Below are positions 36,169 through 45,344 of a stretch of DNA of 61,135 nt, in pieces. The notes below the pieces were generated by a model. That model saw nothing but the letters and a program-made list of their open reading frames with translations, was not told where the DNA came from and did not search any database. Numbering within the stretch: position 1 is the stretch's first letter; the number at the start of each line of letters is the position of its first letter. This DNA is from Candidatus Bacteroides intestinavium (GTDB taxonomy: Bacteria > Bacteroidota > Bacteroidia > Bacteroidales > Bacteroidaceae), in contig DWZE01000059.1 of NCBI GenBank assembly GCA_019118325.1, positions 1-61,135 of the forward strand, written 5' to 3'. A program made the translations under genes and the position numbers.

Positions 36169-36879
36169 ATGAAGAAGATAACTTATCTTTTGAGTATGAT
36201 GTGCCTGGCCGTATGTCTGGCCTTCCAGTCGTGTGACGATAGTGAGGGGTATTCCCTGGGTGATTTCACCGCGCCTCAGTTGGCCACGGTGCGTTCCGTA
36301 GGAGTAAATTCCTTCTACCTGGATTGCGATGTGTGGGGAACGTGCTGGCCCGTAAATACGGACCTGGGATGGTACACGCCCATTGACGGGCAGAGAGTGG
36401 TCACCGTGTTCAATCCTTTATGGGACAATTATGAGGGGTATGACCACGCTGTAAAAATCCTGCAAATGCAGAATGTGCTGACGCTGAATGTGGAGCCGAT
36501 GACCTCTGAGGATGAGGATAAATTCGGTACAGAGGCCATTCCCACTACGGAGGATGGAATCAGCATCAGCAATGGCTATCTGAATGTGTTCTTTTCCTGT
36601 CGCCTGCCGGCTACGACCAGTGTCAACTTGGTCTATCGGAAGGATGACCTGACGCAGACTACCACCGTGAGTCCCGAGGAAGACGGGTATATTCATCTGG
36701 AGTTGCGGTGCAATACGCAGGCCGAGGAGGAACTTCCCGGTTCGTACAGCGCCGTTTCTTATAGTCTGAGCACTCTCGACGGGAATTCCGGCACGAAAGG
36801 CATCAAACTGAAAGTAAATTTAGCCGATGCGGGCGAAAAGGAACTGGTTTACACCTTGGTGCAAGAAGAGGAGCATTAA
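36169..36879 (+). CDS. NigD-like lipoprotein
   Basis: A 236-residue lipoprotein with a lipobox ending FQSC. It contains the pattern FYLDCDVWGTCWPVN, DLGWYTPIDGQRVVTVFN and DNYEGYDHAVKI. This matches the N-terminal OB-like domain of NigD-like Bacteroides lipoproteins, followed by a beta-sandwich domain. NigD was named in bacteriocin-associated loci, but most homologues have no known function. The stop codon overlaps that of the convergent cdsA gene by four bases. Confidence 0.8.
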   Translation: MKKITYLLSMMCLAVCLAFQSCDDSEGYSLGDFTAPQLATVRSVGVNSFYLDCDVWGTCWPVNTDLGWYTPIDGQRVVTVFNPLWDNYEGYDHAVKILQMQNVLTLNVEPMTSEDEDKFGTEAIPTTEDGISISNGYLNVFFSCRLPATTSVNLVYRKDDLTQTTTVSPEEDGYIHLELRCNTQAEEELPGSYSAVSYSLSTLDGNSGTKGIKLKVNLADAGEKELVYTLVQEEEH

Positions 36880-37715
36880 ACCAGCGTCACCGCATACAGG
36901 TAGACCACGGCGGCAGGTATGGCCATCAGTGCGCTGTCAAAGCGGTCCAGCATGCCGCCGTGTCCCGGCAGGATATTGCCGGAATCCTTGATACCCAATT
37001 GGCGTTTCATCAGTGATTCGGTCAGGTCGCCCCAGGTGCCGAACACGACTACCGTCAGCGCCAATCCCATCCATTCTATCCCGTTCAGGAAAGGATAGTA
37101 GTGGGCAAACACCTGTGAGGCGGCCAAGGCGAACACGCCGCCACCGACGCTGCCCTCCCAGGACTTCTTGGGCGAGATACGCTCGAACAACCGGTGCTTG
37201 CCGATGAGCGAGCCCACGCAATAGGCGCCCGTATCGCTCAGCCAGATAAAGATGAAGACCGACAGGGGGAGCATCGGGTTATAGCTGACGCTGCTGGCCG
37301 TCGGGTCGTTGTGGAAAGCCAGCACGCTGAGCAGGGCAAAGGGCAGGGCCACGTACAGTTGGCTCAGCATCGTGAAGGCCCAGTTGCCCAGCGGATTCTT
37401 TTTCTTTAAGTACAATTCCGTAATCATCAGATAGAGCAACAGCAACAGATAGGGCAGGAATACCCGTGCATCCGTCACTTGGGTGCAGAACGCCATCATG
37501 GCCAGGAACAGGTAGACTCCGGCCAATGAAGTGATGTTCCGGTTGATTTCCACCTGTCCGCTTTGGTTCATCAGGTGTCCGAACTCGCGGACGGACAAAG
37601 CCGTGATGAGGGCGAACAGGATTCCGAACGAAATAGGAGTCCACAGGATGGCTCCTACCAGGACGACTACGAACAGCACCCCTGTGATGGTGCGTTGGAT
37701 GAGGTTGCTCTTCAT
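36876..37715 (-). CDS. cdsA: Phosphatidate cytidylyltransferase
   Basis: A 279-residue polytopic membrane enzyme that makes CDP-diacylglycerol from phosphatidic acid and CTP. It has about seven membrane segments and a complete C-terminal signature, SLMKRQLGIKDSG followed by LPGHGGMLDRFDS, with the metal-binding aspartates. It is the last gene of the rsfS-ftsH-cdsA operon, 24 bp after ftsH. Confidence 0.96.
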   Translation of the reverse strand: MKSNLIQRTITGVLFVVVLVGAILWTPISFGILFALITALSVREFGHLMNQSGQVEINRNITSLAGVYLFLAMMAFCTQVTDARVFLPYLLLLLYLMITELYLKKKNPLGNWAFTMLSQLYVALPFALLSVLAFHNDPTASSVSYNPMLPLSVFIFIWLSDTGAYCVGSLIGKHRLFERISPKKSWEGSVGGGVFALAASQVFAHYYPFLNGIEWMGLALTVVVFGTWGDLTESLMKRQLGIKDSGNILPGHGGMLDRFDSALMAIPAAVVYLYAVTLV

Positions 37716-37739
37716 TTTGACTAACGGTTTAAGAAACTC

Positions 37740-39830
37740 TTATTGTTTGTCCGGGGACGAATTATCTTTCTCCTTCTCGTCAGGGTCCTTCTTGTCAGGC
37801 AAAGCCTTGCTCTGCTGTTCCTTGACTTCTTTTTCGGCCTGCAAGGCTTTTTGAGCTTCTTTTTCGGCCAGTTCTTTCATTTCTTTGGAGGTCTGGTTGG
37901 CAGCCATGATTTCTTCCGACCGTGATGCCCACGGACGCGGACCGAAGATGTGCTCCACGTCCTCGGCGAAGATGACTTCCCGGTCTATCAGTATTTGGGT
38001 CAGCTGCTGATGGCCTTCTTTGTGTTCCGTGAGGATGTTCTTGGCTCGTTCATACTGTTCGTTCACCATCTTTTTCACTTCCTCGTCTATCAGTTCGGCT
38101 GTCTTTTCGCTATACGGGCGGTTGAAGGAGTATTCATCGTTGCTGTAATAGCAGAGATTAGGCAGCTTGTCGCTCATGCCGAAGTAGGCAATCATGCTGT
38201 AGGCCTGCTTCGTCACCCGTTCCAGGTCGTTCATGGCTCCGGTGGAGATTCGGCCCAGGAAGAGTTCTTCGGCGGCACGTCCGCCCAGGGTGGCGCACAT
38301 CTCGTCCAGCATTTGTTCCTTGGTGGTCAGCTGGCGTTCTTCAGGCAGATACCAGGCTGCCCCCAAGGCCCGGCCACGGGGGACGATGGTCACCTTGATG
38401 AGCGGATTGGCATATTCCAGCAGCCAGGAGATGCTGGCATGTCCGGCCTCGTGGGTGGCGATGGAGCGGCGTTCCTCTTCGGTGGTGATTTTGGTTTTCT
38501 TCTCCAGTCCGCCCACGATGCGGTCGATGGCTTCCAGGAAATCCTGCTTGCCCACGAACTTCTTGCTGTGGCGGGCTGCTATCAGGGCGGCTTCGTTGCA
38601 GACGTTGGCGATGTCCGCGCCGGAGAATCCCGGGGTCTGGCGGGCCAGGAGGTCTACATCCACCGTGTCGTCTATCTTGATGGGGCGCAGGTGTACGCCG
38701 AAGATGTCTTTGCGTTCGTTCAGGTCGGGCAGGTCCACGTGTATCTGCCGGTCGAAACGTCCGGCACGCAGCAAGGCCTTGTCCAGTACGTCCACGCGGT
38801 TGGTGGCGGCCAGGATGATGACGCCGCTGTTCGAGCCGAAACCGTCCATCTCGGTCAGCAGCTGGTTCAGCGTGTTCTCCCGCTCGTCGTTGCCACCCAT
38901 GGCGGCCGCCTTGGCGCGGGCACGTCCTACGGCATCTATCTCGTCGATGAAGACGATGCAGGGCGCTTTCTCCTTGGCTTGGCGGAACAGGTCGCGGACG
39001 CGCGAGGCACCGACACCGACAAACATTTCCACGAAGTCCGAGCCTGCCAGCGAGAAGAACGGTACGTCTGCTTCGCCGGCCACGGCTTTGGCCAACAGGG
39101 TCTTACCCGTTCCCGGAGGACCTACCAGCAAGGCTCCCTTGGGAATCTTGCCGCCCAGGTCGGTGTATTTCTGGGGCTCTTTCAGGAACTCTACGATTTC
39201 TTCCACTTCCTGTTTGGCGCCTGCCAGTCCGGCTACGTCCTTGAAGGTGACTTTGGTTGTATTGCCGCCTTTCTCGAACAGCTGGGCGCGGGACTTGCCT
39301 ACGTTGAAGATGCCGCCTCCGCCCATGCCGCCTCCGCCGGTCCAGCGGCGCGAGATGAATATCCAGAATCCGATGATGAAGGCGATGGGCAGAATCTGCC
39401 ACAGGATGACGCCGAGGTAGTTCTGCTTCTTCTCATAACTGATGGAGCCGTCGAAGTGGGCCTCGTCTTTCTCCTTTTGCAGGAAGTCACCCAGGCTTTC
39501 GCGCGAGGGGGCTTCGGTGAGGACCATCGGGTTGCGGCCCACCTGTGCGGAGTCTTGCTGGAAGACGTCCTTCACGTGCTGGGGTTTGATGAAAGCCTCC
39601 ACGGAATTGTCGTCATAGCCGATGACCTTGCTGATGTAGCCGTTTTGCACGTATTGTTGGAACTCGTCGTACGAGATTTCCTTCGTGTTCAGGTTCTTGT
39701 CTCCCGTAAACCACAGGAACAGCAGCATCAGGCCTATGATGGAGAATATCCAGTTCAGGTTGAACCGGGGGATATTCGGCTTCTTGTTAGGGGTATTGTT
39801 GGGGATTGGGTTGTTTTTTTGATTATCCAT
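37740..39830 (-). CDS. ftsH: ATP-dependent zinc metalloprotease FtsH
   Basis: A 696-residue hexameric membrane AAA+ protease. Membrane segments are at about 27-41 and 141-160 and flank a periplasmic domain. Walker A GPPGTGKT is at 237-244, Walker B is in [12 protein letters not shown], and the zinc-binding HEAGH is near residue 460. The charged C-terminal tail is long and Lys/Glu-rich. It degrades misfolded membrane proteins and regulatory targets. It lies between rsfS and cdsA, with gaps of 10 and 24 bp. Confidence 0.97.
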   Translation of the reverse strand: MDNQKNNPIPNNTPNKKPNIPRFNLNWIFSIIGLMLLFLWFTGDKNLNTKEISYDEFQQYVQNGYISKVIGYDDNSVEAFIKPQHVKDVFQQDSAQVGRNPMVLTEAPSRESLGDFLQKEKDEAHFDGSISYEKKQNYLGVILWQILPIAFIIGFWIFISRRWTGGGGMGGGGIFNVGKSRAQLFEKGGNTTKVTFKDVAGLAGAKQEVEEIVEFLKEPQKYTDLGGKIPKGALLVGPPGTGKTLLAKAVAGEADVPFFSLAGSDFVEMFVGVGASRVRDLFRQAKEKAPCIVFIDEIDAVGRARAKAAAMGGNDERENTLNQLLTEMDGFGSNSGVIILAATNRVDVLDKALLRAGRFDRQIHVDLPDLNERKDIFGVHLRPIKIDDTVDVDLLARQTPGFSGADIANVCNEAALIAARHSKKFVGKQDFLEAIDRIVGGLEKKTKITTEEERRSIATHEAGHASISWLLEYANPLIKVTIVPRGRALGAAWYLPEERQLTTKEQMLDEMCATLGGRAAEELFLGRISTGAMNDLERVTKQAYSMIAYFGMSDKLPNLCYYSNDEYSFNRPYSEKTAELIDEEVKKMVNEQYERAKNILTEHKEGHQQLTQILIDREVIFAEDVEHIFGPRPWASRSEEIMAANQTSKEMKELAEKEAQKALQAEKEVKEQQSKALPDKKDPDEKEKDNSSPDKQ

Positions 39831-39840
39831 ACGGTTATCA

Positions 39841-40200
39841 TTAATCGAGGTCAGGTACTTGGGTTAATTTCGCGTCGGCCCACAGTGTTTCCAGGTTGTA
39901 GAAGTTACGGGTTTCCGGCAGGAACACGTGCACCAGGATGTCCGCATAGTCCATGGCCACCCATTCGGCATTGCGCAGGCCGTCTATGGCAGAGGGCTTG
40001 GCATTGGCGCCCTTGCGTGCGAAGTCCTTCACAGACTCGACGATGGCGGTGACTTGGCTGGGGGAATTGCCTTGGCAGATGACGAAATAATTGCAAATAG
40101 TGTCTTCTATCTTGGTGAGGTCGGCAATGACAATGTTTTTTCCTTTCTTATCTTGAATTCCTTCTGTAATCTGTTGAATAAGTCTTTCTGTCTCGTTCAT
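39841..40200 (-). CDS. rsfS: Ribosomal silencing factor RsfS
   Basis: A 119-residue protein that binds uL14 on the large subunit and blocks subunit joining when nutrients are limiting. It shows the family pattern: KKGKNIVIADLTKI, NYFVICQGNSPSQV, EWVAMDYADILVHVF and a C-terminal RNFYNLETLWADA. The start at 40200 is chosen because the 20 upstream in-frame codons are not conserved and overlap the -7 box. It is the first gene of the operon with ftsH and cdsA. Confidence 0.95.
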   Translation of the reverse strand: MNETERLIQQITEGIQDKKGKNIVIADLTKIEDTICNYFVICQGNSPSQVTAIVESVKDFARKGANAKPSAIDGLRNAEWVAMDYADILVHVFLPETRNFYNLETLWADAKLTQVPDLD

Positions 40201-40229
40201 TCTATCTATTAACTGATTAAAACTAACGG

Positions 40230-40237
40230 CAAAGATA
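40230..40237 (-). promoter_or_regulatory. -7 box for rsfS-ftsH-cdsA
   Basis: Minus-strand TATCTTTG about 30 bp upstream of the rsfS start. The CAAA at 40262 is a poorly spaced -33 candidate. Confidence 0.5.
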
Positions 40238-40317
40238 CGCCGATTTCCCATATCACACACGCAAAACGGCGAAAGACTTTTATTTTTTGCTTTTTTTAGG
40301 TATAATGTATGCCTTGA

Positions 40318-40423
40318 TGGGGGGATATCCTCGCCCGTGCCCGGGGATATCCCGGCTCACGTCCGGGGATATCTTGGCTTGAGCGCGGCGATATCATGGC
40401 TTGCAGACGGCGATGACCGGGCT
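40318..40423. repeat. GATATC-22 array C (5 units)
   Basis: GATATC at 40324, 40346, 40368 and 40390 and a degenerate GATGAC at 40412, all 22 bp apart. Spacers are GGCTTG-type (TTGGCTTGAGCGCGGC, ATGGCTTGCAGACGGC). The second core is CCGGGGATATCCCGG, so palindromy is kept with different flanking bases from array A. It lies between the divergent rsfS and tRNA-Gln promoters. The rest of 40201-40553 holds only those promoters. Confidence 0.9.
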
Positions 40424-40493
40424 TGTAGCCTGCGTATTGTGGCACAATCTACGCTCCTATGAAAATTTTTTTGCGAAAAAATGCCCGAAAATG

Positions 40494-40523
40494 TTTGTAG
40501 TTCAAAAAAAGTTCGTACCTTTG
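40494..40523 (+). promoter_or_regulatory. Promoter of tRNA-Gln
   Basis: TTTG at 40494-40497, an 18-bp spacer, then TACCTTTG at 40516-40523. The tRNA begins 30 bp downstream. Confidence 0.8.
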
Positions 40524-40553
40524 CAACCGCAAAACCGAAAGGGATAGCAAGTT

Positions 40554-40624
40554 TGGGCTATGGTGTAATGGTAACACTACAGATTCTGGTCCTGTCATTC
40601 CTGGTTCGAATCCAGGTAGCCCAA
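40554..40624 (+). tRNA. tRNA-Gln (anticodon CTG)
   Basis: A complete cloverleaf: 7-bp acceptor stem (TGGGCTA with TAGCCCA), D arm GTGT/ACAC, anticodon loop TTCTGGT with anticodon CUG, and T arm CCTGG-TTCGAAT-CCAGG. The last anticodon-stem pair (A31-C39) is a mismatch. CCA is not encoded. A terminator follows within 12 bp, so it is a single-tRNA transcript. Confidence 0.93.
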
Positions 40625-40635
40625 CTGATGAAAAG

Positions 40636-40680
40636 AAAGGGAAGTTGCTCAAAAAAAGCAGTTTCCCTTTTTCTTTTCCT
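40636..40680 (+). terminator. Terminator of tRNA-Gln
   Basis: AAAGGGAA pairs with TTCCCTTT around an inner TTGC/GCAG stem and an A-rich loop, followed by TTCTTTTCC. Confidence 0.75.
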
Positions 40681-40688
40681 GCCATAAG

Positions 40689-40720
40689 TTTGGTGGTTAA
40701 GGGAATATTCCCTATCTTTG
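40689..40720 (+). promoter_or_regulatory. Promoter of the 40762 lipoprotein
   Basis: TTTG at 40689-40692, a 20-bp spacer, then TATCTTTG at 40713-40720, 41 bp before the start codon. Confidence 0.75.
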
Positions 40721-40761
40721 TGCTTGTAAATCATCGGAATACTCATCTAAACAAAACTGAT

Positions 40762-41355
40762 ATGAAGATACGGCAATTTTTAGCAACGCTTTTACTGCTG
40801 GTCGGGGCGGTGGCTCTCGGCGGATGCAGTGACGACGATGACCCCTATTACCATTCGGTGCCGGGGGGCGGCCTTGCTTACCGGGCAAATACCGTGCATT
40901 TCTATTATATCGGTGAGGACGGTAACAGCCTGATAGAACAATCGTTGCCGGCCACTTATCCGCTGCCTTGCGAGGACAAGGAGGCGCAACTGCCTGTACC
41001 GGAGGTGGATGAGTTCGGATACTATTCTTCGGGCAATTGGACGGCTTGCCAGATTGCCGTGGATGAGGACGGAGTGCCTTTTTTCAATTTCACCTTTCCG
41101 ATAGACCAGAGCACGGACACTTATACGGTCTATGTGTACTCCAACGGTTCTTTCGACCGGTTTGAGTTGTTGTATGGATATACCAATGATGCAGTTGATG
41201 GGAATGGATGGTATACCCATGTATTGTCGTTGAAGATAAACGGGCAGCACGTGTATTCCGACGAGGAGAAACGGGATGCCGAAAGTGCCTATTGCAAGGT
41301 GTATCTTCGGAAGTCCGATGCCGGCACGCAAGAAGTGTGGAGCGAGTATGATTAA
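40762..41355 (+). CDS. Hypothetical lipoprotein
   Basis: A 197-residue protein with a signal peptide and lipobox ending LGGC, followed by SDDDDP, an acidic run typical of surface-exported Bacteroidetes lipoproteins. The rest is beta-rich (TVHFYYIGEDGN, YTVYVYSNGSFDRFELLYGY) with no family I recognise. ATG 40762 is used. The upstream in-frame extension overlaps the promoter and the tRNA terminator. It is monocistronic, facing a shared bidirectional terminator. Confidence 0.78.
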   Translation: MKIRQFLATLLLLVGAVALGGCSDDDDPYYHSVPGGGLAYRANTVHFYYIGEDGNSLIEQSLPATYPLPCEDKEAQLPVPEVDEFGYYSSGNWTACQIAVDEDGVPFFNFTFPIDQSTDTYTVYVYSNGSFDRFELLYGYTNDAVDGNGWYTHVLSLKINGQHVYSDEEKRDAESAYCKVYLRKSDAGTQEVWSEYD

Positions 41356-41379
41356 GGGTTAGATATTAAGATAAGAGGA

Positions 41380-41415
41380 GAAGCCCCTGTGGACGAATGG
41401 TTCCGCAGGGGCTTC
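41380..41415. terminator. Bidirectional terminator between convergent genes
   Basis: GAAGCCCCTG pairs with CAGGGGCTTC around a GGA/TCC inner stem. It lies between the lipoprotein stop and the acyl-CoA synthetase stop. Confidence 0.75.
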
Positions 41416-41420
41416 TTGTG

Positions 41421-43076
41421 TTATTTCCGGTCGTTCTGCCGTATCTCCACGCGGCGTATCTTGCCGCTGATGGTCTTGGGCAGCTCGTCCACGAACTCGA
41501 TGACACGCGGATATTTGTAGGGGGCGGTCACCTTCTTCACATGGTTTTGCAATTCCTTGACCAGCGCGTCGCCCGCCTTGTCCTTATAGGCTTTGGAGAG
41601 GACGATGGTGGCCTTCACGACCTGGCCTCGTATCTCGTCGGGCACGCCGGTGATGGCACATTCCACCACGGCGGGGTGGGTCATCAGGGCGCTTTCCACC
41701 TCGAAGGGGCCGATGCGGTAGCCGGAACTCTTGATGACGTCGTCGGCACGGCCCACGAACCACAGGTAGCCGTCTTCGTCCTTCCAGGCCACGTCGCCCG
41801 TGTAGTAGATGCCGTCGTGCCAGGCCTCGCGGGTGCGTTCCGGGTCGCGGTAGTATTCCTTGAAGAGGCCGAGGGGTTTGCCCTTGCTGGTGCGGATGAC
41901 GATTTGGCCTTGCTCGCCGGCTTCGACGGAGCGGCCCTCGTTGTCGATGAGGTCCACGTCATATTGCGGATTGGGCAGGCCCATGCTGCCGGGCTTGGGC
42001 TCCATCCAGGGCATGGTGGCCACGGTCAGGGTGGTCTCGGTCTGTCCGAAGCCTTCCATCAGCTTGATGCCCGTCAGTTTCTTGAAGGTCTCGAACACGG
42101 CGGGGTTCAGCGCCTCGCCGGCGATAGTGCAGTATTGCAGGTGGCTGAGGTCGAACTTCGTCAGGTCTTCGTGGATGAGGAAGCGGAAGATGGTGGGCGG
42201 CGCGCAGAGCGACGTGACGTGGTAGTCCTGTATCATCTGCAGGATATGCGCCGGGGTGAACTTCTCGTGGTCGTAGACGAAGACCGTGGCGCCGGCTATC
42301 CATTGTCCGTACAGCTTGCCCCAGACGGCTTTGCCCCAGCCGGTATCGGCGATGGTGAGGTGCAGGCTGTCCTTGTGCAGGTTGTGCCAGAAGCAGCCCG
42401 TGACGATGTGTCCGAGGGGGTAGGTGAAGTCGTGTGCCACCATCTTGGGCTCGCCCGTGGTGCCGCTGGTGAAGTACATCAGCGAGATGTCGTCGTTGGT
42501 ATTGGGGTGTTCGGGCTTGACGAAGGGGGCGGCGTGTCCGAGGCCTTGGTGGAAGTCCTGGTAGCCTTCGGGCACCTCGGGGCCTACGCTGACCAGGGTC
42601 TTCACGCTGGGCGACTGGGGCATGGCGGCGGTGATGTGGTCGGTGATGACCGTCTCGCCGGCGCAGACTATCATCTTTATGTCCGCGGCCTGGCAGCGGT
42701 AGACGATGTCCTTCTTCGTCAGCAGGTGGGTGGCGGGGATGACCGTCGCGCCCAGCTTGTGGAGAGCGATGATGCTGAACCAGAATTCGTAGCGGCGTTT
42801 CAGGATGAGCATCACCATGTCCCCGCGGCCGATGCCGAGGCTTTGGAAGTAGGCGGCGGTGCGGTCGGTCTCGCGCTTCATGTCGGCGAAGGTGAAGCGG
42901 CGGCACTCGCCCTTGTCGTTGGTCCAGAGCAGGGCCAGTTTGTCGGGTTCTTCGGCGGCCCAGGCGTCTACGACGTCATAGCCGAAGTTGAAGTTTTCCG
43001 GCACACGGATGTGCAGGTTCTTGATGAAATCTTCTTGCGATGTAAATGTGGTTTGAGTCAGAAATCTTTCTACCAT
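41421..43076 (-). CDS. AMP-forming acyl-CoA synthetase
   Basis: A 551-residue adenylate-forming enzyme that activates a carboxylic acid to its acyl-CoA through acyl-AMP. Motifs are the P-loop [11 protein letters not shown], the core [23 protein letters not shown] and the C-terminal catalytic lysine in KTISGKIRR. The overall pattern resembles medium-chain/butyryl-CoA ligases rather than housekeeping acetyl-CoA synthetase. The neighbouring HTH-cupin gene upstream is a plausible regulator. The gap between them is filled by a palindromic element. Confidence 0.9.
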   Translation of the reverse strand: MVERFLTQTTFTSQEDFIKNLHIRVPENFNFGYDVVDAWAAEEPDKLALLWTNDKGECRRFTFADMKRETDRTAAYFQSLGIGRGDMVMLILKRRYEFWFSIIALHKLGATVIPATHLLTKKDIVYRCQAADIKMIVCAGETVITDHITAAMPQSPSVKTLVSVGPEVPEGYQDFHQGLGHAAPFVKPEHPNTNDDISLMYFTSGTTGEPKMVAHDFTYPLGHIVTGCFWHNLHKDSLHLTIADTGWGKAVWGKLYGQWIAGATVFVYDHEKFTPAHILQMIQDYHVTSLCAPPTIFRFLIHEDLTKFDLSHLQYCTIAGEALNPAVFETFKKLTGIKLMEGFGQTETTLTVATMPWMEPKPGSMGLPNPQYDVDLIDNEGRSVEAGEQGQIVIRTSKGKPLGLFKEYYRDPERTREAWHDGIYYTGDVAWKDEDGYLWFVGRADDVIKSSGYRIGPFEVESALMTHPAVVECAITGVPDEIRGQVVKATIVLSKAYKDKAGDALVKELQNHVKKVTAPYKYPRVIEFVDELPKTISGKIRRVEIRQNDRK

Positions 43077-43090
43077 AATATAATAATAAT

Positions 43091-43174
43091 GAAGAATTAA
43101 GAATGAAGAATGAAGAATCTCGGGTGAATGGTCGTTGGAGGCATCATTCTTAGTTCATCATTCTTCATTCTTCA
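43091..43174. repeat. Palindromic element, 7-bp-unit family (P3a)
   Basis: The left arm has four 7-bp units (GAAGAAT, TAAGAAT, GAAGAAT, GAAGAAT). The right arm is the inverted version (ATTCTTA to ATTCTTCAT). It fills the 99 bp between the HTH-cupin stop (43176) and the acyl-CoA synthetase start (43076). The arm abuts the stop codon. Confidence 0.9.
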
Positions 43175-43175
43175 T

Positions 43176-43724
43176 TTATAAGATGATTGCCAGGAAGCGC
43201 ACGGTCCGTCCGTCCAGCGCCTTCATGCCGTGGGGCAACTTGGAGTTGAAGTAGATGCTGTCGCCCGGATTCAGGGTCAGTTCCTTGCCGCCGACGCTGA
43301 GTAGCAGGCGGCCCTCCATGACGAGGTTGAACTCCTGTCCGTCGTGCGTGTTGTAGTGCATGGGGCGGTCGCCCGGTTCGACGGTGACGATGAAGGGGTC
43401 GGCCTTGCGCTCGCGGAATCCGGCGGCCAGGGCCTGGTACTTGTACACCTTGGTGCGCTCCACACTGACGCCGCATCCGGCGCGGGTGACGAAGTAGGTG
43501 CTCATCTTGGGTTCTTCGCCAAACATGAGGGCATCGAGTGCGATGCCGTAGTGTCGGGCTATCTGCTGGAGCATGCTGACGGAGATGTCGTGCTCGCCGG
43601 ATTCGGCGCGTTCGTACTCGGCCTGGTCGATGCCGCAATCACGGGCCACTTCGGCGGTGGATAGCTCCATGGCGTCGCGCAGTCCGCGCAGGCGCTCGGC
43701 TATTTGTCTGATTTGTTCGTCCAT
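43176..43724 (-). CDS. HTH-cupin transcriptional regulator
   Basis: A 182-residue two-domain regulator. An N-terminal XRE-type helix-turn-helix (about residues 8-65; LSTAEVARDCGIDQAEYERAE) is followed by a C-terminal cupin barrel (HDGQEFNLVMEGRLLLSVGG, GDSIYFNSKLPHGMKAL), probably for ligand or metal sensing. Such proteins often adjoin acyl-CoA synthetase genes in Bacteroidales and may control them. The gene lies 15 bp after the hepT stop in the opposite reading direction of coordinates, same strand. Confidence 0.9.
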   Translation of the reverse strand: MDEQIRQIAERLRGLRDAMELSTAEVARDCGIDQAEYERAESGEHDISVSMLQQIARHYGIALDALMFGEEPKMSTYFVTRAGCGVSVERTKVYKYQALAAGFRERKADPFIVTVEPGDRPMHYNTHDGQEFNLVMEGRLLLSVGGKELTLNPGDSIYFNSKLPHGMKALDGRTVRFLAIIL

Positions 43725-43739
43725 AAGAATTAGCTATGT

Positions 43740-44144
43740 TTATGATATGTCTTGTTCGTATTTTCCTTCTTTAAGGTCGAAGATGACCTGGTGCAAGGTC
43801 TGAAGCAGCGGAGGCAGTTCTTCGCGCACAATGCTGAGAACGAGTTCCGGATCGACAGACAGGTATTCGTGCGAGATGATGTTCCGCATGCCTATGATTT
43901 GTCTCCAAGGGATTTCTTCGTAATGGGCGAAGAGTTGCCCCCGGGTGCGGTTGTCTATCTGGCGGATGGTTTCGCCGATAGTTTGCAGGCACATGCAGGT
44001 GGAGTTGAATAATACCATGGCTGTATCTGACAGGAGAAAGTCATGATAGGTCTTTACAGACTCGGTCGTGCGGATGATGAACGCGGTTTGCCTCTCCACA
44101 AAGTTCAGCAGGTCGAGCATTTCTTGCTTAGATATAGATTGCAT
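43740..44144 (-). CDS. hepT: HepT-like HEPN ribonuclease toxin
   Basis: A 134-residue alpha-helical HEPN protein. It carries the diagnostic RX4HXY motif as RNIISHEY (R87, H92, Y94), which forms the RNase active site. The tyrosine is the AMPylation target in characterised HepT/MntA systems. The N-terminal helices fit DUF86. It overlaps the upstream mntA reading frame by 17 bp, so the two are translationally coupled. The pair forms a type VII toxin-antitoxin module inserted next to proC. Confidence 0.9.
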   Translation of the reverse strand: MQSISKQEMLDLLNFVERQTAFIIRTTESVKTYHDFLLSDTAMVLFNSTCMCLQTIGETIRQIDNRTRGQLFAHYEEIPWRQIIGMRNIISHEYLSVDPELVLSIVREELPPLLQTLHQVIFDLKEGKYEQDIS

Positions 44145-44421
44145 CTCGTTCTATGTTTTGACGGAACAGGCGGCGCATGTTCTCGTGCAGGGTGAGTAAG
44201 TCTATTTTGACGCGGAATATTTTTTGCAGCTCTTCGTAGATGGCCATGTAGATGCGGAAGGAGGTCTTCCGTAGCTTGACGCAGATGTCAATGTCACTGT
44301 CCTCGCGCTGTTCGCCGCGGGCTACGGAACCGAACAGGATGAGCTGCTCGATGCCGTATTTTTCGCCTGCCGTCCGTTTGAACTCGCGCAGCATGTCGAT
44401 GATTTCCTGGGTACTTCTCAT
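44128..44421 (-). CDS. mntA: MntA-like minimal nucleotidyltransferase antitoxin
   Basis: A 97-residue DNA polymerase beta-like nucleotidyltransferase. The motif GSX10DXD is complete (G31, S32, D43, D45 in GSVARGEQREDSDID), followed by a third acidic residue in KIDLLTL. In known systems MntA transfers AMP onto the HepT tyrosine and silences the toxin. It precedes and overlaps hepT, the standard order. It is annotated by motif and partner. Related MNT proteins can have other roles. Confidence 0.9.
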   Translation of the reverse strand: MRSTQEIIDMLREFKRTAGEKYGIEQLILFGSVARGEQREDSDIDICVKLRKTSFRIYMAIYEELQKIFRVKIDLLTLHENMRRLFRQNIERDAIYI

Positions 44422-44440
44422 CCGGCCGATAGTTGCAGGG

Positions 44441-45238
44441 TTACACGCTTGCTTTGATGGCCCGGATTATCGCACTGGTGAATCCGCTGTGCTCCAGCTC
44501 GTTGATGCCCCGTATGGTGTATCCGCCCGGTGTGCATACCTTTTCTATCTCCGTGGCGGGATGTGCGTCGGGGTTGTCTTGCAGGAGGGCGGCGGCGCCC
44601 AGCACGCATTGGGTGGTGAGCCAGCGGGCATCGGAGGCCGAGAGGCCCAGCTCGATGCCGGCCTGGGTGGCGGCCTGGATGTACTTCATCACGTAGGCCG
44701 TGCCGCACGAGGCCAGGGCGGTGGCGGCGTTCAGCTGATCTTCGGGCACCAGCATCGTGGGGCCGAGGGGAGCGAGCAGGTCCAGCATGAGTTGCTGTTC
44801 CTTGGGGTTGGCGGCCAGGGAGGACACCAGCGTCATGCTTTGCCCGATGGCGGCGGCCGTGTTGGGGATGATGCGGAAGTAGGTGAGGTTGGGCATCTCG
44901 TCGTGCGAGAATCTGAGGTTGAAGAGGCTGCTCAGGTTCGAGATGCTTATCCCCGCCACGACGGTGGCCAGTATCTGCCCGTCCCGCCAGGGGAGTTCAA
45001 ACAGCATCTGTTCCAGCACTTTGGGCTTGACGGCCAGGAAGACGATGTCGGCGTCGCCGGCGGCCTTGACGTTGGAGGTGGTGATGTTCAACGCCGGGAT
45101 TTCGGCTTGCAGGGCTTCGAGTTTGCCCGTCGAGGGGTTGGAGACGGTGATGTCTTCCGGCTGTACCAAACTGCCCTTGGCCAGCCCGCGGGCGATGGCG
45201 CTGCCCATGTTGCCCGCTCCGATAATGGCTATTTTCAT
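44441..45238 (-). CDS. proC: Pyrroline-5-carboxylate reductase
   Basis: A 265-residue NAD(P)H-dependent enzyme of the last step of proline biosynthesis. The N-terminal Rossmann motif is IAIIGAGNMGSAIA, and the C-terminal signature includes LNAATALASCGTAYVMKYI and PGGYTIRGINELE. The start at 45238 is chosen at the Rossmann motif. The 31 upstream in-frame codons run through the promoter. It is flanked by toxin-antitoxin modules rather than by other proline genes. Confidence 0.95.
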   Translation of the reverse strand: MKIAIIGAGNMGSAIARGLAKGSLVQPEDITVSNPSTGKLEALQAEIPALNITTSNVKAAGDADIVFLAVKPKVLEQMLFELPWRDGQILATVVAGISISNLSSLFNLRFSHDEMPNLTYFRIIPNTAAAIGQSMTLVSSLAANPKEQQLMLDLLAPLGPTMLVPEDQLNAATALASCGTAYVMKYIQAATQAGIELGLSASDARWLTTQCVLGAAALLQDNPDAHPATEIEKVCTPGGYTIRGINELEHSGFTSAIIRAIKASV

Positions 45239-45265
45239 ACGTGTCTTTTGCTTGGGGTTATGCGG

Positions 45266-45324
45266 CAAAAGTACGTCTTTCTGTTTAGAAATGCAAGGAA
45301 TGTGCGGCGGATTGCGTATATTTG
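45266..45324. promoter_or_regulatory. Divergent promoters: proC (minus) and 45345 gene (plus)
   Basis: Minus strand: TACTTTTG (45266-45273) with CTTG at 45294-45297, 20 bp apart. Plus strand: TATATTTG at 45317-45324, 20 bp before ATG 45345. Confidence 0.65.
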
Positions 45325-45344
45325 TCAGCAAAAAGCCCAGTTTT

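Noticed and set aside
37950..40052. A 700-codon plus-strand open frame antisense to ftsH
   Set aside because: FtsH is unmistakable on the minus strand. The plus frame is a GC-driven shadow.
41397..43100. A 567-codon plus-strand frame opposite the acyl-CoA synthetase
   Set aside because: It is Gly/Val/His-rich with no family motif, and is antisense to a well-conserved enzyme.
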